From Rhodococcus qingshengii JCM 15477 (GTDB lineage: Bacteria; Actinomycetota; Actinomycetes; Mycobacteriales; Mycobacteriaceae), in NCBI RefSeq assembly GCF_023221595.1, contig NZ_CP096563.1, positions 5,513,001-5,577,000 on the forward strand: a DNA stretch of 64,000 nucleotides, written 5' to 3'. Below are positions 25,293 through 33,849 of the stretch, piece by piece. Position 1 is the first letter of the stretch; every line of letters begins with the position of its first letter. A model generated the notes under the pieces. The model saw nothing but the letters and a program-made list of their open reading frames with translations, made no database searches and was not told where the DNA came from. Position numbers and translations under genes: made by a program.

Positions 25293-26270
25293 ATGTCCAC
25301 GATCGCCGTCAACGTCCTGAACTTCAATCGGGCAGAGTCCGATCTCATGTTCGCTCGCCTGGCCGCGGGCGTCGGCCTGGGCACGTGGAACCACACTCGT
25401 GATCTCGGGTCACTCGACAACCAGCCGATCATCCGCCAGAACCGCGACACTCTGTACAGCAGCGCGATCATCGACGTGCGCGAGAACGTCACCATCACGG
25501 TGCCCGATACCGGCGAGCGCTACATCTCCGTGTGGGTGGTCAGTCAAGATCACTTCGGTCCCGTCATCCTGCGCGACCCGGGAGAGCACCTGCTCACGCG
25601 TGAATTGGTCGGGACCGACTACGCCGCACTGATCGTGCGCATCCTCGTCGATCCGAACAGCCCCGAAGACGTCGCCGAGGTGAACCGGTTGCAAGACGCC
25701 CTCAACATCGACGGCGGCGGAACGGGAGAGTTCCCGTTGCCCGACTACGACGAGCAATCGCAGACCGAGACCCGCGACGCACTCCTCGCACTCGCGCGCG
25801 GCATCACCACGTACGACCATTCATTCGGTACCGCTGCGGAAGTCGACCCGATCAGGCACCTGCTCGGTACCGCATCCGGCTGGGGTGGCCTTCCCGAGTA
25901 CGAGGCCACCTACGTCAACTTCGACGAACGTCTCCCGGTCGGGGAATACCGTCTCCGCCTGAACGATGTTCCCGTGGATGCGTTCTGGTCGGTCTCGCTG
26001 TACAACGCGGCCGGATACTTCGAAGAGAACGCCCTGGGCGTCAACAGCATCAACAGCCTCACGGCCACCCCAGACTCCGACGGCAGCACCACCATCCGCT
26101 TCGGGGTCCATCTCGACGGCGTCGCGAACGCACTGCCCATCATGCCCAGGTGGAACTACGTACTGCGCCTGTACCGCCCCCGTCCCTCCGTGCTCGACGG
26201 CACCTGGACGGCGCCTCGTCCCGAAGCCCTGCAGCAAAGCGTTCCCCACGCACACACCACTCTCGGGTGA
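25293..26270 (+). CDS. DUF1254/DUF1214 domain protein
   Basis: 325 residues. The N-terminal DUF1254 half includes NFNRAESDLMFARLAAGVGLGTWNHTRD and DTLYSSAIIDVRENVTITVPD. The C-terminal DUF1214 half contains DVPVDAFWSVSLYNAAGYFEENALG and LPIMPRWNYVLRLYRPRPSVLDGTW. This family is widespread and unassigned; a carbohydrate- or cell-envelope-related role has been suggested for some. No signal peptide is visible, so it is probably cytosolic. Lies 65 bases after the SHOCT gene; the two may be co-transcribed. Confidence 0.85.
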   Translation: MSTIAVNVLNFNRAESDLMFARLAAGVGLGTWNHTRDLGSLDNQPIIRQNRDTLYSSAIIDVRENVTITVPDTGERYISVWVVSQDHFGPVILRDPGEHLLTRELVGTDYAALIVRILVDPNSPEDVAEVNRLQDALNIDGGGTGEFPLPDYDEQSQTETRDALLALARGITTYDHSFGTAAEVDPIRHLLGTASGWGGLPEYEATYVNFDERLPVGEYRLRLNDVPVDAFWSVSLYNAAGYFEENALGVNSINSLTATPDSDGSTTIRFGVHLDGVANALPIMPRWNYVLRLYRPRPSVLDGTWTAPRPEALQQSVPHAHTTLG

Positions 26271-26297
26271 CTCGACCTGATCACGGAGGTACAAGCC

Positions 26298-26711
26298 ATG
26301 CGTCTGTTATTTCAGCTCATTTCGCAATGTGTTCTCGGCGCGATAGCGCTGATCGTCGTGCATTTTGCTCTTCCCGGGGTCAGCCTGAGCGTGAACGGCT
26401 TCTTGGCCGCTATCGGTGTATTCACCCTCGCACACATGATTCTCGGCCCATTCGTGCTCAGCGTGGCACTGCACTACGCAGCTCCGCTCGCGGGTGGTGT
26501 CGGCTTGGTCGCCACACTGCTCGCGCTCTGGGTTGCGACCCTGGTCCCCGACGGTATCGAGATCAGCGGCGTCGGGTCCTGGATCCTCGCCCCGATCATC
26601 GTGTGGGTGATCACGGCATTGGGAGGGTGGATCTTCATGGCTCTCGTCATCGACAAGTGGATAAAGAGACGCAATGCCGAAAAGCTCGTGCGCAGTGTGC
26701 AGAAGGCATGA
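26298..26711 (+). CDS. Four-TM holin-family-IV-like membrane protein
   Basis: 137 residues with four TM segments (about residues 5-26, 31-52, 63-84 and 95-117) and a short basic tail (IKRRNAEKLVRSVQKA). The pattern fits the mycobacterial 4-TMS phage holin superfamily IV type, which occurs in many non-phage actinobacterial genes, so lysis is not implied. A GAGGT Shine-Dalgarno precedes the ATG. Neighbours are not phage genes. Confidence 0.6.
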   Translation: MRLLFQLISQCVLGAIALIVVHFALPGVSLSVNGFLAAIGVFTLAHMILGPFVLSVALHYAAPLAGGVGLVATLLALWVATLVPDGIEISGVGSWILAPIIVWVITALGGWIFMALVIDKWIKRRNAEKLVRSVQKA

Positions 26712-26749
26712 ATGATCAGTTCGGAAACGGAACCCACAAGGAGTCAGCC

Positions 26750-27571
26750 ATGCCAACTCACCCGCTCGATCGCCGCGTTCTCCTGAAGACCGCTCCGAAC
26801 TTCCGGGACCTCGGTGGCATTCCTGTTGCGGACGGCACCGTCCGCGCGGGCGCGCTCTATCGTTCGGCGACACTGGCGAAACTCGACGGCGACGACCTTG
26901 CCGCGGTCGCCGACTTGGACGTGCGGACGGTATACGACCTGAGGACCGCCGCCGAGCGCGACGGCGCACTCGACAATCTCCCTGACTCGACGCGCACAGT
27001 CTGGCTCGACGTACTTGCCGACAATGCCCAAAACGCCGCGGCCACTGGACTACTCATGACGGACCCGGTCGCATACGCCGAGACCATCAGCGACGGACGT
27101 GGGATCGCACAGATGGAGGAAGCCAACCGCAACTTCGTCAGCCTGCCGTCCGCTCTCGACGCCTATCGCACGCTCTACCTCGACCTCATCGACGAAAAAC
27201 GCTCCGGGGCAGCACTTTTCCACTGCACCACCGGCAAGGATCGAACTGGGTGGGCCGCGACCTCTTTCCTACTCCTCCTCGGGGCCGACGAAGCCGATGT
27301 ACGCGCCGACTACCTGGAGACGAACACCGATCTGGCTCCCATGACAGAACCGATCCTCGACTTCGCCGCGAGCAAAGGCGTTGACGCAGAAGTGCTACGA
27401 CCCCTCCTCGGAGTCCGTGACAGCTATTTCGACGCAGCTCTCGACGAAATGCGCACGCACTTCGGCACCGTCGAGGACTACGCAATCAACGGACTGAAGC
27501 TCACCGCAGAGCAACTCACCGCGCTCCGCGAGCGGTTCACATCCAGGTCGGGAGTCATCAGCGCGAAGTGA
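26750..27571 (+). CDS. Protein tyrosine phosphatase, MptpB-like
   Basis: 273 residues. The P-loop HCTTGKDRTGWAATS has the nucleophile Cys159 and Arg165, the CX5R signature of cysteine phosphatases. The start TAPNFRDLGGIPVADG matches the MptpB / Y_phosphatase3 group (M. tuberculosis MptpB uses HCFAGKDRTG). It hydrolyses phosphotyrosine and possibly phosphoinositides. I chose the ATG at 26750 because AAGGAG lies 7 bases upstream; the ATG at 26708 overlapping the previous stop is the alternative. It has no signal peptide. Converges with the EamA gene (14-base overlap). Confidence 0.85.
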   Translation: MPTHPLDRRVLLKTAPNFRDLGGIPVADGTVRAGALYRSATLAKLDGDDLAAVADLDVRTVYDLRTAAERDGALDNLPDSTRTVWLDVLADNAQNAAATGLLMTDPVAYAETISDGRGIAQMEEANRNFVSLPSALDAYRTLYLDLIDEKRSGAALFHCTTGKDRTGWAATSFLLLLGADEADVRADYLETNTDLAPMTEPILDFAASKGVDAEVLRPLLGVRDSYFDAALDEMRTHFGTVEDYAINGLKLTAEQLTALRERFTSRSGVISAK

Positions 27572-28535
27572 TCGGAGCCCTTACCGAACAGGCATTTTCG
27601 CCCTCTCCCCGCTTTTTCTGGTGATTGTCCGCCCGGGTGACCACGACGACGGCGAGGATCCCCACCGCCAAGCCGAGCGCGGTGAACGCAGTGAACGATT
27701 CTCCGAACATCAACGCGCCCCAGACCGCGGTGACGGGGGCGATCAAGAACATCAAGGTGTTGACGGACGTGATGCCGATGCGACGGAGCAGTAACCAGTA
27801 CAGCCCGTAACCACCGAACGTGGACAGCACGACTAACCAGAGCAATGCGATCCAGAATGTGTTGACGCTTGGTGGTACGGCGACACCTGAGGCCACCGCC
27901 AGTGTCGTGAAAACTATTGCGCTGGTAGAGCAGTGGATGGCCAGAGCCTGCAGAGGTGGCGTGGACGTGTGAGCGCGTTGTTGGACGAAGGTGGATGCAA
28001 CCAGGCTGAGCATCCCCAGGAACGGGATCGCGTATGCCCACCACGGAGCAGATGCACCGGCCCCGGCATCGGCTGCCGTGACCATCGCGACGCCGCCCAG
28101 TCCGATCGCCAGCCCGATCCACAGCATACGCGGGACTGCGACCCCGAGGACCGGACCGAGCAGAGCCGCCGCGACCAGCGGCTGAATACCGTCGATCAGT
28201 GCGGTGGTTCCGGTGTTCACACCGAGATCGACTGCCCAGTACACAGACAACAGGTAGCCGCTCTGAGAGAGCATCCCGATCACCACCTGCCTGCCGAGAG
28301 TCCGCGGAGTCGGCACCATGTTCCGGCGCCGGGCGGACAGCCAGACAATCGGGACGAGTACCGCCACGAGCGGAAGGAACCGCCACATCAGCAACGTAGG
28401 GATCTCGGCACTGTCGGCCCCGAGTTTGGCTCCGATGAAACCCGAACTCCAGCACGCGACGAACAGGACCGACAAGGTAGCCGTCACGGCAGATCTCGAG
28501 GTCACGATCCGAGGTATACCGATCTGTTTACTCAT
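27558..28535 (-). CDS. EamA/DMT family transporter
   Basis: 325 residues with ten hydrophobic segments in two EamA repeats (for example VLFVACWSSGFIGAKLGAD at the first helix, and LIAPVTAVWGALMFGESFT in the second repeat). Drug/metabolite transporters of this type export amino acids or small metabolites. The ATG at 28535 was chosen; the frame is open 27 residues further, but that would cover the divergent operator. It overlaps the phosphatase gene at the 3' end by 14 bases, and a TetR gene lies divergently. Confidence 0.82.
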   Translation of the reverse strand: MSKQIGIPRIVTSRSAVTATLSVLFVACWSSGFIGAKLGADSAEIPTLLMWRFLPLVAVLVPIVWLSARRRNMVPTPRTLGRQVVIGMLSQSGYLLSVYWAVDLGVNTGTTALIDGIQPLVAAALLGPVLGVAVPRMLWIGLAIGLGGVAMVTAADAGAGASAPWWAYAIPFLGMLSLVASTFVQQRAHTSTPPLQALAIHCSTSAIVFTTLAVASGVAVPPSVNTFWIALLWLVVLSTFGGYGLYWLLLRRIGITSVNTLMFLIAPVTAVWGALMFGESFTAFTALGLAVGILAVVVVTRADNHQKKRGEGENACSVRAPITSR

Positions 28536-28561
28536 GAGCCCGACTATACAGATCGGTATAC
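28514..28561. promoter_or_regulatory. Twin operators of the EamA/TetR pair
   Basis: GTATACCGATCTGT (28514-28527) and ACAGATCGGTATAC (28548-28561) form a perfect 14-base inverted repeat, 20 bases apart. Each copy is also nearly palindromic (TATAC-N6-GTATA in the second). The first copy lies inside the beginning of the EamA coding region, so binding would also block elongation there. The TetR protein at 28570 is the probable binder. Confidence 0.7.
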
Positions 28562-28569
28562 TTTTGTCC

Positions 28570-29148
28570 ATGGCAGAGGAATCCACACCCGAATTGACTC
28601 CGAAAGCGCGTCGCATTCTGGAGTCTGCGTCGAAGCTGTTCTACGAAAAGGGGATTCATGCCGTAGGCGTGGATACCGTCGCACTGGACGCCGGGGTCAC
28701 GAAGAAGACTTTGTACGAACGGTTCGGCTCGAAAGACGGTCTCGTCGTTGAATACCTGAGGGCTCGAGATCGGCGGTGGCGAATCTTTCGCGACGAGAAG
28801 CTCGCATCAGCCGGAGCTAGCCGCGCCGAACAGTTGAGTGCGGTATTCGACGCTTCCGCCTCCTGGTCCAAGGCGAGCGGAGGCAAGGGGTGCAGCATGA
28901 TCAACGCGCACGCCGAGTTCAGCGATCACTCACATCCGGTGTTTGCCGTCATCGCCGAACAGAAGCAGGAAATGTTGGACGTCTTTCGGCGCATTCTGGC
29001 GACGGACGGACTAGCCGACGAACGTCTCGTCGAGGCAATCATGCTGCTTCACGAAGGTGCCCTCGTCGCAGACGGGATCGGTATCGGCACCGACCCCTTC
29101 GATGCCGGCCGGAACGCAGCGCTCGAATTGTTGAAAAATTCAGACTGA
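28570..29148 (+). CDS. TetR family transcriptional regulator
   Basis: 192 residues. Helix-turn-helix at about residues 15-55: ILESASKLFYEKGIHAVGVDTVALDAGVTKKTLYERFGSKDGLV. The C-terminal ligand domain is CGMINAH-like (SGGKGCSMINAHAEFSD). Divergent from the EamA transporter, with a perfect pair of operators between them, so it is the likely local repressor. The start ATG at 28570 is the only candidate that leaves the operator free. Ends 23 bases before the convergent TetR gene. Confidence 0.88.
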   Translation: MAEESTPELTPKARRILESASKLFYEKGIHAVGVDTVALDAGVTKKTLYERFGSKDGLVVEYLRARDRRWRIFRDEKLASAGASRAEQLSAVFDASASWSKASGGKGCSMINAHAEFSDHSHPVFAVIAEQKQEMLDVFRRILATDGLADERLVEAIMLLHEGALVADGIGIGTDPFDAGRNAALELLKNSD

Positions 29149-29171
29149 TTCGCGCAGTTGCCCCCCCACAG

Positions 29172-29798
29172 TCACTCCCCCACCCGCTTCGCCCCCACCA
29201 TCCGACGCGCTATCTCCAAATACCTCTCCACCAACTCGTCCGGAGACAACTCACCGTCCGGTCGGTACCAGACCGCGACGGCGACGCACATCGTCACCAC
29301 GGCTCGGCTGGCGTCCTCGGGATGGTCGGCCTCGAACACTCCCGAAGCGACGCCGTCGAGGACGATCCGGTCCACCTGCTTCTGCTGTTCGTCGCGCTGG
29401 GCGATGTAACCAGCCCGGCTGTCGGGCTCCATGCTGCGGATCTCCGAGGAGGCGACGAACGACTGCTCGCGTCGAAACATGTGGAACCGCAACAGAGATT
29501 CGATCACCGCGTCGAAGCGATCGGAGGGATCGTTCCCGGCATCGAGTTCGGCGGCGCGGCTTCGCTCCAACAACTCCGTCATCACAACGGTCGCCAGACC
29601 GATCAGCAGAGCTTGCTTGGACGGGTAGTGGTGGTAGAGCCCCGGCACCGACAGCCCGGACCGCGACGCGACGTCACGGATCGAAGTCCCGTGATAGCCC
29701 TGCTCGACGAACGCCTCCAACGCCGCAGCGAGCGGTTTCGGTAGTCCCAGGTCTTCGTAATCGCGCCAGGACCCGCGTACCGGAAGCTCGTTCGTCAT
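29172..29798 (-). CDS. TetR family transcriptional regulator
   Basis: 208 residues from ATG at 29798. The helix-turn-helix is FVEQGYHGTSIRDVASRSGLSVPGLYHHYPSKQALL (about residues 29-64), the KstR/AcrR-like recognition helix. It lies divergently to an SRPBCC protein with 89 bases between. Target unknown; a role in lipid or steroid metabolism is typical of this regulator type in Rhodococcus but not shown. Confidence 0.88.
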   Translation of the reverse strand: MTNELPVRGSWRDYEDLGLPKPLAAALEAFVEQGYHGTSIRDVASRSGLSVPGLYHHYPSKQALLIGLATVVMTELLERSRAAELDAGNDPSDRFDAVIESLLRFHMFRREQSFVASSEIRSMEPDSRAGYIAQRDEQQKQVDRIVLDGVASGVFEADHPEDASRAVVTMCVAVAVWYRPDGELSPDELVERYLEIARRMVGAKRVGE

Positions 29799-29887
29799 AC
29801 CGATACCGTAGATCGCTCTTGCGCCGCCGCCGAACACGTCGGAGCCATTGGTTAGAGTCGGTGTTCACCGAAAGACAGGGACCAGTC

Positions 29888-30349
29888 ATGATCCATGTTC
29901 GCCACACCGCGGTTGCTGCCGTGCCGGTTGATGTCGCCTTCGACTACATCGACAACTACCGCAATGTCCCGACGTGGATGTTCGGTGTTTCCGAGTTCAC
30001 CCCGTTCGGAGAGTTCGATCAGGGACTCGGCGCCACGTTCGACGCGGCCATGCAGATCGGGCCGAGCACGTTGCGCTCCAAACTCGAGGTCACCGAGTGG
30101 GAGAAGAATCGGATCATCAAGCTGTCCTCGCTCGGCGGTGTATCCAACTCGTCCACGTGGGAGTTCGCCGCGATCGACGATTCCAAGACCGAGCTTTCCG
30201 TCGACTTCGCCTACAAACTGCCCGGCGGCATTGCCGGCAAGGCACTCGGCCGATTGATCGGGCCGTTCGTCGAAAACGCTGTCAAGAACAGCGAGGAAAC
30301 ACTGCGCCACAGCCTCGAGGAGCAGTTCGCGGCCCGCGGCGAAGGCTGA
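29888..30349 (+). CDS. SRPBCC/polyketide cyclase-like protein
   Basis: 153 residues with the START-like SRPBCC fold: a beta strand MIHVRHTAVAAVPVDVAFDYIDNYRNVPTWM with the typical W, and a C-terminal helix AVKNSEETLRHSLEEQF. These small proteins bind hydrophobic ligands or act as cyclases, with no strict active site visible. Divergent from the TetR gene at 29798 and convergent with the TetR gene ending at 30352 (2-base gap). Confidence 0.78.
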   Translation: MIHVRHTAVAAVPVDVAFDYIDNYRNVPTWMFGVSEFTPFGEFDQGLGATFDAAMQIGPSTLRSKLEVTEWEKNRIIKLSSLGGVSNSSTWEFAAIDDSKTELSVDFAYKLPGGIAGKALGRLIGPFVENAVKNSEETLRHSLEEQFAARGEG

Positions 30350-30351
30350 AA

Positions 30352-31053
30352 CTACCCGCGGTCGCCTTCGAGTCCCAGCGCGTTGGCCCACACCTGAGTA
30401 GCCGTCTTGACGACGTCCTCGAACGGGACGGGGTTGCCGTCGGCGCCAGGTTCCTCGGAGACGAATGAACTGTAGGCAAGACGGCTCACCATCGCCGACA
30501 GTGCTCGGGAAGCCAACAGCGGGTCCAACGAGGCATCTGCCTTGCCAGCCGCTTGCAAGCGTTCGATGGCTCGGGCATTACGAGAAATGAAGGTCTCGGC
30601 TCGGTCCCGACGCAGTTTCGCGAAGGCCGGATCGATGTGCGATACCTGCTCGAGCAGACCCATCAGTTTGGCGTTGCGGCGAAAAGCCGTCAGGTAGGCA
30701 CGGTTGCTCGATTCGAGGACCGCATACGGATTGTCGACGTCGCGGACCCGTCCCATGCCGGGGTGCAGCATGTCTTCCTGCGCGACGTCGAGAACTGCGG
30801 CGAAGATCTGCTCTTTGTTGTCGAAGTAGGTGTAGAACGTGCCGGTGGAGCAGTTCGCTTCCTTGGTGATGTCCGTGAGACGGGCGTCGAGATACCCTGC
30901 GCGCTCGAACACCGTTCGAGCCGCTGCGACCAGAGAAGCCCTGGTCCGGACGCCGCGGGCAGTCACCGGCAGGTCACGCAGAAGCTCCGTCGCAGCCATG
31001 GATGGTGGCGGACGGTCTTCCCAGTTCTCCTGAGGTTCGGCGCGAGAGGTCAC
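30352..31053 (-). CDS. TetR family transcriptional regulator
   Basis: 233 residues, GTG start at 31053. The helix-turn-helix is in residues 35-80: TRASLVAAARTVFERAGYLDARLTDITKEANCSTGTFYTYFDNKEQIF. A 30-residue Pro-rich N-terminal extension precedes it. Downstream of the SDR at 31097 in the same direction (43-base gap), so it might belong to the fatty-acid-type operon or be separate. Target not visible. Confidence 0.85.
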   Translation of the reverse strand: MTSRAEPQENWEDRPPPSMAATELLRDLPVTARGVRTRASLVAAARTVFERAGYLDARLTDITKEANCSTGTFYTYFDNKEQIFAAVLDVAQEDMLHPGMGRVRDVDNPYAVLESSNRAYLTAFRRNAKLMGLLEQVSHIDPAFAKLRRDRAETFISRNARAIERLQAAGKADASLDPLLASRALSAMVSRLAYSSFVSEEPGADGNPVPFEDVVKTATQVWANALGLEGDRG

Positions 31054-31096
31054 CAGCTACTTATACGGCAAAGCCGGCGACATCTCGGCATCGGCG

Positions 31097-31858
31097 TCAG
31101 GTGATGGTGATTCCTCCGTCGACGGCGATGGTCTGACCGGTGACGTATCCGCCGGCCTCGGACGCGAGCCACACCATGGTGGCCGCGAGCTCTTCCGGAT
31201 CGCCCATGCGGCCGAGGATCAGGCGCGGAGCCATCGCGTCCAAGTAACCGTCGTTGTATTGGTCCGTCATTTCCGACTTGAAGAAGCCGGGCGCGATCGC
31301 GTTGACGCGAATGCCCTTGCGCGTTCCCCACTGCTGTGCGAGGTCGCGGGTCAATCCGACGACGCCTGCCTTGCTCGCCGCATAGGCGGCCTGCGGGAGT
31401 CCGGCGGTCGTCAATCCGAGAATGCTCGAGATGTTGACGATGGAGCTGCCCGGGAGCATGACGCGGCCGCAGGCCTGCGCTGCCCAGTAGGACCCATTGA
31501 GGTTGATGTCGATGACGGCGCGGAACTGGTCCGGGGTCTCGCGGGTCGCCGGAACGGCAGTTCCGACGCCGGCGTTGTTGACCAGCACGTCCACGCGGCC
31601 GAACTTCTCCATCGCGGCGTCGACCATGTTCTGAGCCTGAGCCGGATCGACGATGTCGGTGACCACGCACAATGCTTCGCGGCCTGCGTCACGCACGAGC
31701 TTGGCCGTGTCTTCGAGCTTGTCGACGCGGCGAGCAGCGAGGACGACGTCCGCGCCGGCCTCTGCTGCGGCTTTCGCAAACGCCACCCCGAGGCCCGACG
31801 ACGCACCGGTCACGATGACCACTCGATCGGTCAGAGAGAACTTGTCGAGAACAGACAT
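31097..31858 (-). CDS. Short-chain dehydrogenase/reductase (FabG-like)
   Basis: 253 residues. Cofactor motif TGASSGLGVAFA at about residue 18, NNAG in VLVNNAGVG, active site Ser in NISSILG and YAASK. It is like FabG/3-hydroxyacyl dehydrogenases that use NAD(P). The gene lies 73 bases downstream of an acyl-CoA dehydrogenase gene in the same direction, and the two likely handle an acyl-CoA substrate together. GGAGC precedes the ATG. Confidence 0.88.
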   Translation of the reverse strand: MSVLDKFSLTDRVVIVTGASSGLGVAFAKAAAEAGADVVLAARRVDKLEDTAKLVRDAGREALCVVTDIVDPAQAQNMVDAAMEKFGRVDVLVNNAGVGTAVPATRETPDQFRAVIDINLNGSYWAAQACGRVMLPGSSIVNISSILGLTTAGLPQAAYAASKAGVVGLTRDLAQQWGTRKGIRVNAIAPGFFKSEMTDQYNDGYLDAMAPRLILGRMGDPEELAATMVWLASEAGGYVTGQTIAVDGGITIT

Positions 31859-31931
31859 GCGCGGTGATGCTCCTGTGTCGTCGGGTTCGGGAAGTGGCGG
31901 TTGCAGTGACGTATCGACTGCAGTTGCGAAA

Positions 31932-33077
31932 TTACAGGCCGAGATCGCGGCCGATGAGTTCCTTCATGATCTCGTTGGATCCGGCCCAGATCTTGGTGAC
32001 GCGGGCGTCCATCCACGCGCGAGCGGCGCGGTACTCGGTCATGAAGCCGTAGCCACCGTGCAACTGAACGCAGTGATCGAGGACCTCGTTCTGCACCTGC
32101 GCGGTCCACCACTTAGCCTTGGCGGCGTCGATGGCGGTCAGCTCGCCAGCAGCGTGTGCCGCGACGCAGTTGTCGACGTAGGCCTGGGTGACCTCGATGC
32201 GGGTGACGAGATCCGCGAGAAGGAATTTGTTCCACTGCAACGAGCCGATCGGCTGACCGAAAGCCTTGCGGTCCTTGGCATATTGCAGCGTCTCTTCGAG
32301 GATCGGAGCGGCGTGCGCGATGTTGGACACCGCAGCGCCGACGCGCTCCTGCGGCAGCATTTCCATCATGTGGATGAAGCCGCGGTCGATCTCACCGATG
32401 ATGTTGGTGGACGGCACGCGAACGTTCTCGAAGAACAGTTCGGCGGTATCGGACTCGTGCTGGCCGACCTTGTCGAGCTTGCGTCCGCGCTCGAAGCCTT
32501 CCATGCCGGTCTCGACGGCAAAGAGGGTGATGCCCTTGGACTTCTTCTCGGGACTGGTCCGAGCCGCCACGATCACGAGGTCGGCGTTGTAGCCGTTGGT
32601 GATGAAGGTCTTGGAGCCGTTGATGATCCAGTCGTCGCCGTCCTTGACCGCAGTGGTCTTGAGCGAGGCGAGGTCGGATCCACCGGAAGGCTCGGTCATG
32701 CCGATGGCCGTCAGCATCTCACCGGTGCAGAACTTGGGCAGCCAACGCTGCTTCTGCTCTTCGGTGGTGAGCTGAACGAGGTAGGGAGCAACGACGTCGG
32801 CGTGAATGCCGAAGCTCGAGGCAACAGCTGCACTGGCGCGCGAGAGCTCTTCGGCCAGAACCGCGTTGAAGCGGTAGTCGCCGGCTTCGCTTCCGCCGTA
32901 CGCCTCCGGAACCTCGAGTCCGAGGAAGCCGTTGCGTCCCGCTTCGAGCCAGATTTCACGATCGATGAAGCGCTGGTCGATCAGCTTCTCTGCGACCGGA
33001 AGGATGTTCCGGTTGACGAATTCGCGAGCAGATTCGCGAAATGCCTCGTGATCGGGTCCGTACAGAGTGCGACGCAT
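31932..33077 (-). CDS. Acyl-CoA dehydrogenase
   Basis: 381 residues. FAD/substrate motifs: AIGMTEPSGGSDLASLKTTA, and GSKTFITNGYNAD; C-terminal signature LHGGYGFMTEYRAARAWMDARV and IWAGSNEIMKELIGRDLGL. The last motif has Gly where many families have Glu (YEGTNE), so the base may be the Glu in GFMTEY, as in isovaleryl/long-chain types (inference). The ATG at 33077 was chosen over 33113. Divergent from a TetR gene with two clear operators between. Confidence 0.88.
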   Translation of the reverse strand: MRRTLYGPDHEAFRESAREFVNRNILPVAEKLIDQRFIDREIWLEAGRNGFLGLEVPEAYGGSEAGDYRFNAVLAEELSRASAAVASSFGIHADVVAPYLVQLTTEEQKQRWLPKFCTGEMLTAIGMTEPSGGSDLASLKTTAVKDGDDWIINGSKTFITNGYNADLVIVAARTSPEKKSKGITLFAVETGMEGFERGRKLDKVGQHESDTAELFFENVRVPSTNIIGEIDRGFIHMMEMLPQERVGAAVSNIAHAAPILEETLQYAKDRKAFGQPIGSLQWNKFLLADLVTRIEVTQAYVDNCVAAHAAGELTAIDAAKAKWWTAQVQNEVLDHCVQLHGGYGFMTEYRAARAWMDARVTKIWAGSNEIMKELIGRDLGL

Positions 33078-33125
33078 GACGAGTTGCTTCCTTTCGGCGT
33101 GGCAAAGCCACACGTAACGATGTTC

Positions 33126-33160
33126 CTAAGCATTCGCTTAGAATCTAAGCACCTGCTTAT
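33126..33160. promoter_or_regulatory. Paired TetR operators upstream of acyl-CoA dehydrogenase
   Basis: CTAAGCATTCGCTTAG (33126-33141, perfect 6-4-6 palindrome) and CTAAGCACCTGCTTAT (33145-33160, one mismatch). They are 19 bases apart start to start and lie in the divergent gap. This resembles lipid-metabolism TetR operators with the half site AAGC-N4-GCTT. The TetR gene at 33218 is the likely binder. Confidence 0.75.
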
Positions 33161-33217
33161 AGTGAATCGAGAGCGGGATATTGTCAACATCGAAATCCGT
33201 CACACCTGGAGGAAACC

Positions 33218-33814
33218 GTGAGCGATTCACCTGACGTGGTGATCAGCCCCTCCAAAGCTGCGGCCCGTATCCGCGCGGCAGCCGTGGACGCTTTTGCCTC
33301 TGCCGGCTACGGCGGCACCACCACCCGTGACATCGCTGCGCGCCTCGATATGAGTCCCGCCGCCATGTACCCGCACTACCGCTCGAAAGAAGAGTTGCTT
33401 TTCGCGATCAGCTACGAAGGCCACACCGAAGCGTTGAAGGTGGTCGAGGGCGCCGACCGACCGGGTGAACCGTCCGTTCGTTTGCGGGAACTGATCAGCA
33501 CCTTCGCCAGTTGGCAGGCGGGGCACCATTCACTCGCTCGCGTTGTCCAGTACGAACTCACTGCCCTCACACCAGAGCACTACCGAACCGTCGTCGCGCT
33601 TCGCCGCAGCACGACGCGGGTGGTCCGGGAGGTTGTCGATGCCGGCGTGCAGTCAGGCGACTTCACGATCCCCGATGCCGAAGGCGTCACCCTCGCCTTG
33701 ATGTCCCTGTGCGTCGACGTGTGCCGCTGGTTCCCGGCCGGCAATTACACGAATCCGGAAGACATCGGAAAACTGTACGGAGACCTGGCATTGAGGATGG
33801 TGGGCGCCGCCTGA
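33218..33814 (+). CDS. TetR family transcriptional regulator
   Basis: 198 residues, GTG start at 33218 with a TGGAGG Shine-Dalgarno. Helix-turn-helix: RIRAAAVDAFASAGYGGTTTRDIAARLDMSPAAMYPHYRSKEELLFA. Divergent from the acyl-CoA dehydrogenase, so it likely represses it via the two CTAAGC-type operators and senses an acyl-CoA. Downstream a protein of unknown function follows after 35 bases. Confidence 0.88.
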   Translation: MSDSPDVVISPSKAAARIRAAAVDAFASAGYGGTTTRDIAARLDMSPAAMYPHYRSKEELLFAISYEGHTEALKVVEGADRPGEPSVRLRELISTFASWQAGHHSLARVVQYELTALTPEHYRTVVALRRSTTRVVREVVDAGVQSGDFTIPDAEGVTLALMSLCVDVCRWFPAGNYTNPEDIGKLYGDLALRMVGAA

Positions 33815-33849
33815 ATCAGGTGACACCGACCGCAGAAAGGACTCGGCCA

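Noticed and set aside
26298..26711. Prophage remnant from the holin-like gene
   Set aside because: No other phage gene is near; this membrane family is common outside phages.
31653..33221. 522-codon plus-strand frame
   Set aside because: Antisense to the acyl-CoA dehydrogenase and the SDR start; no motifs.
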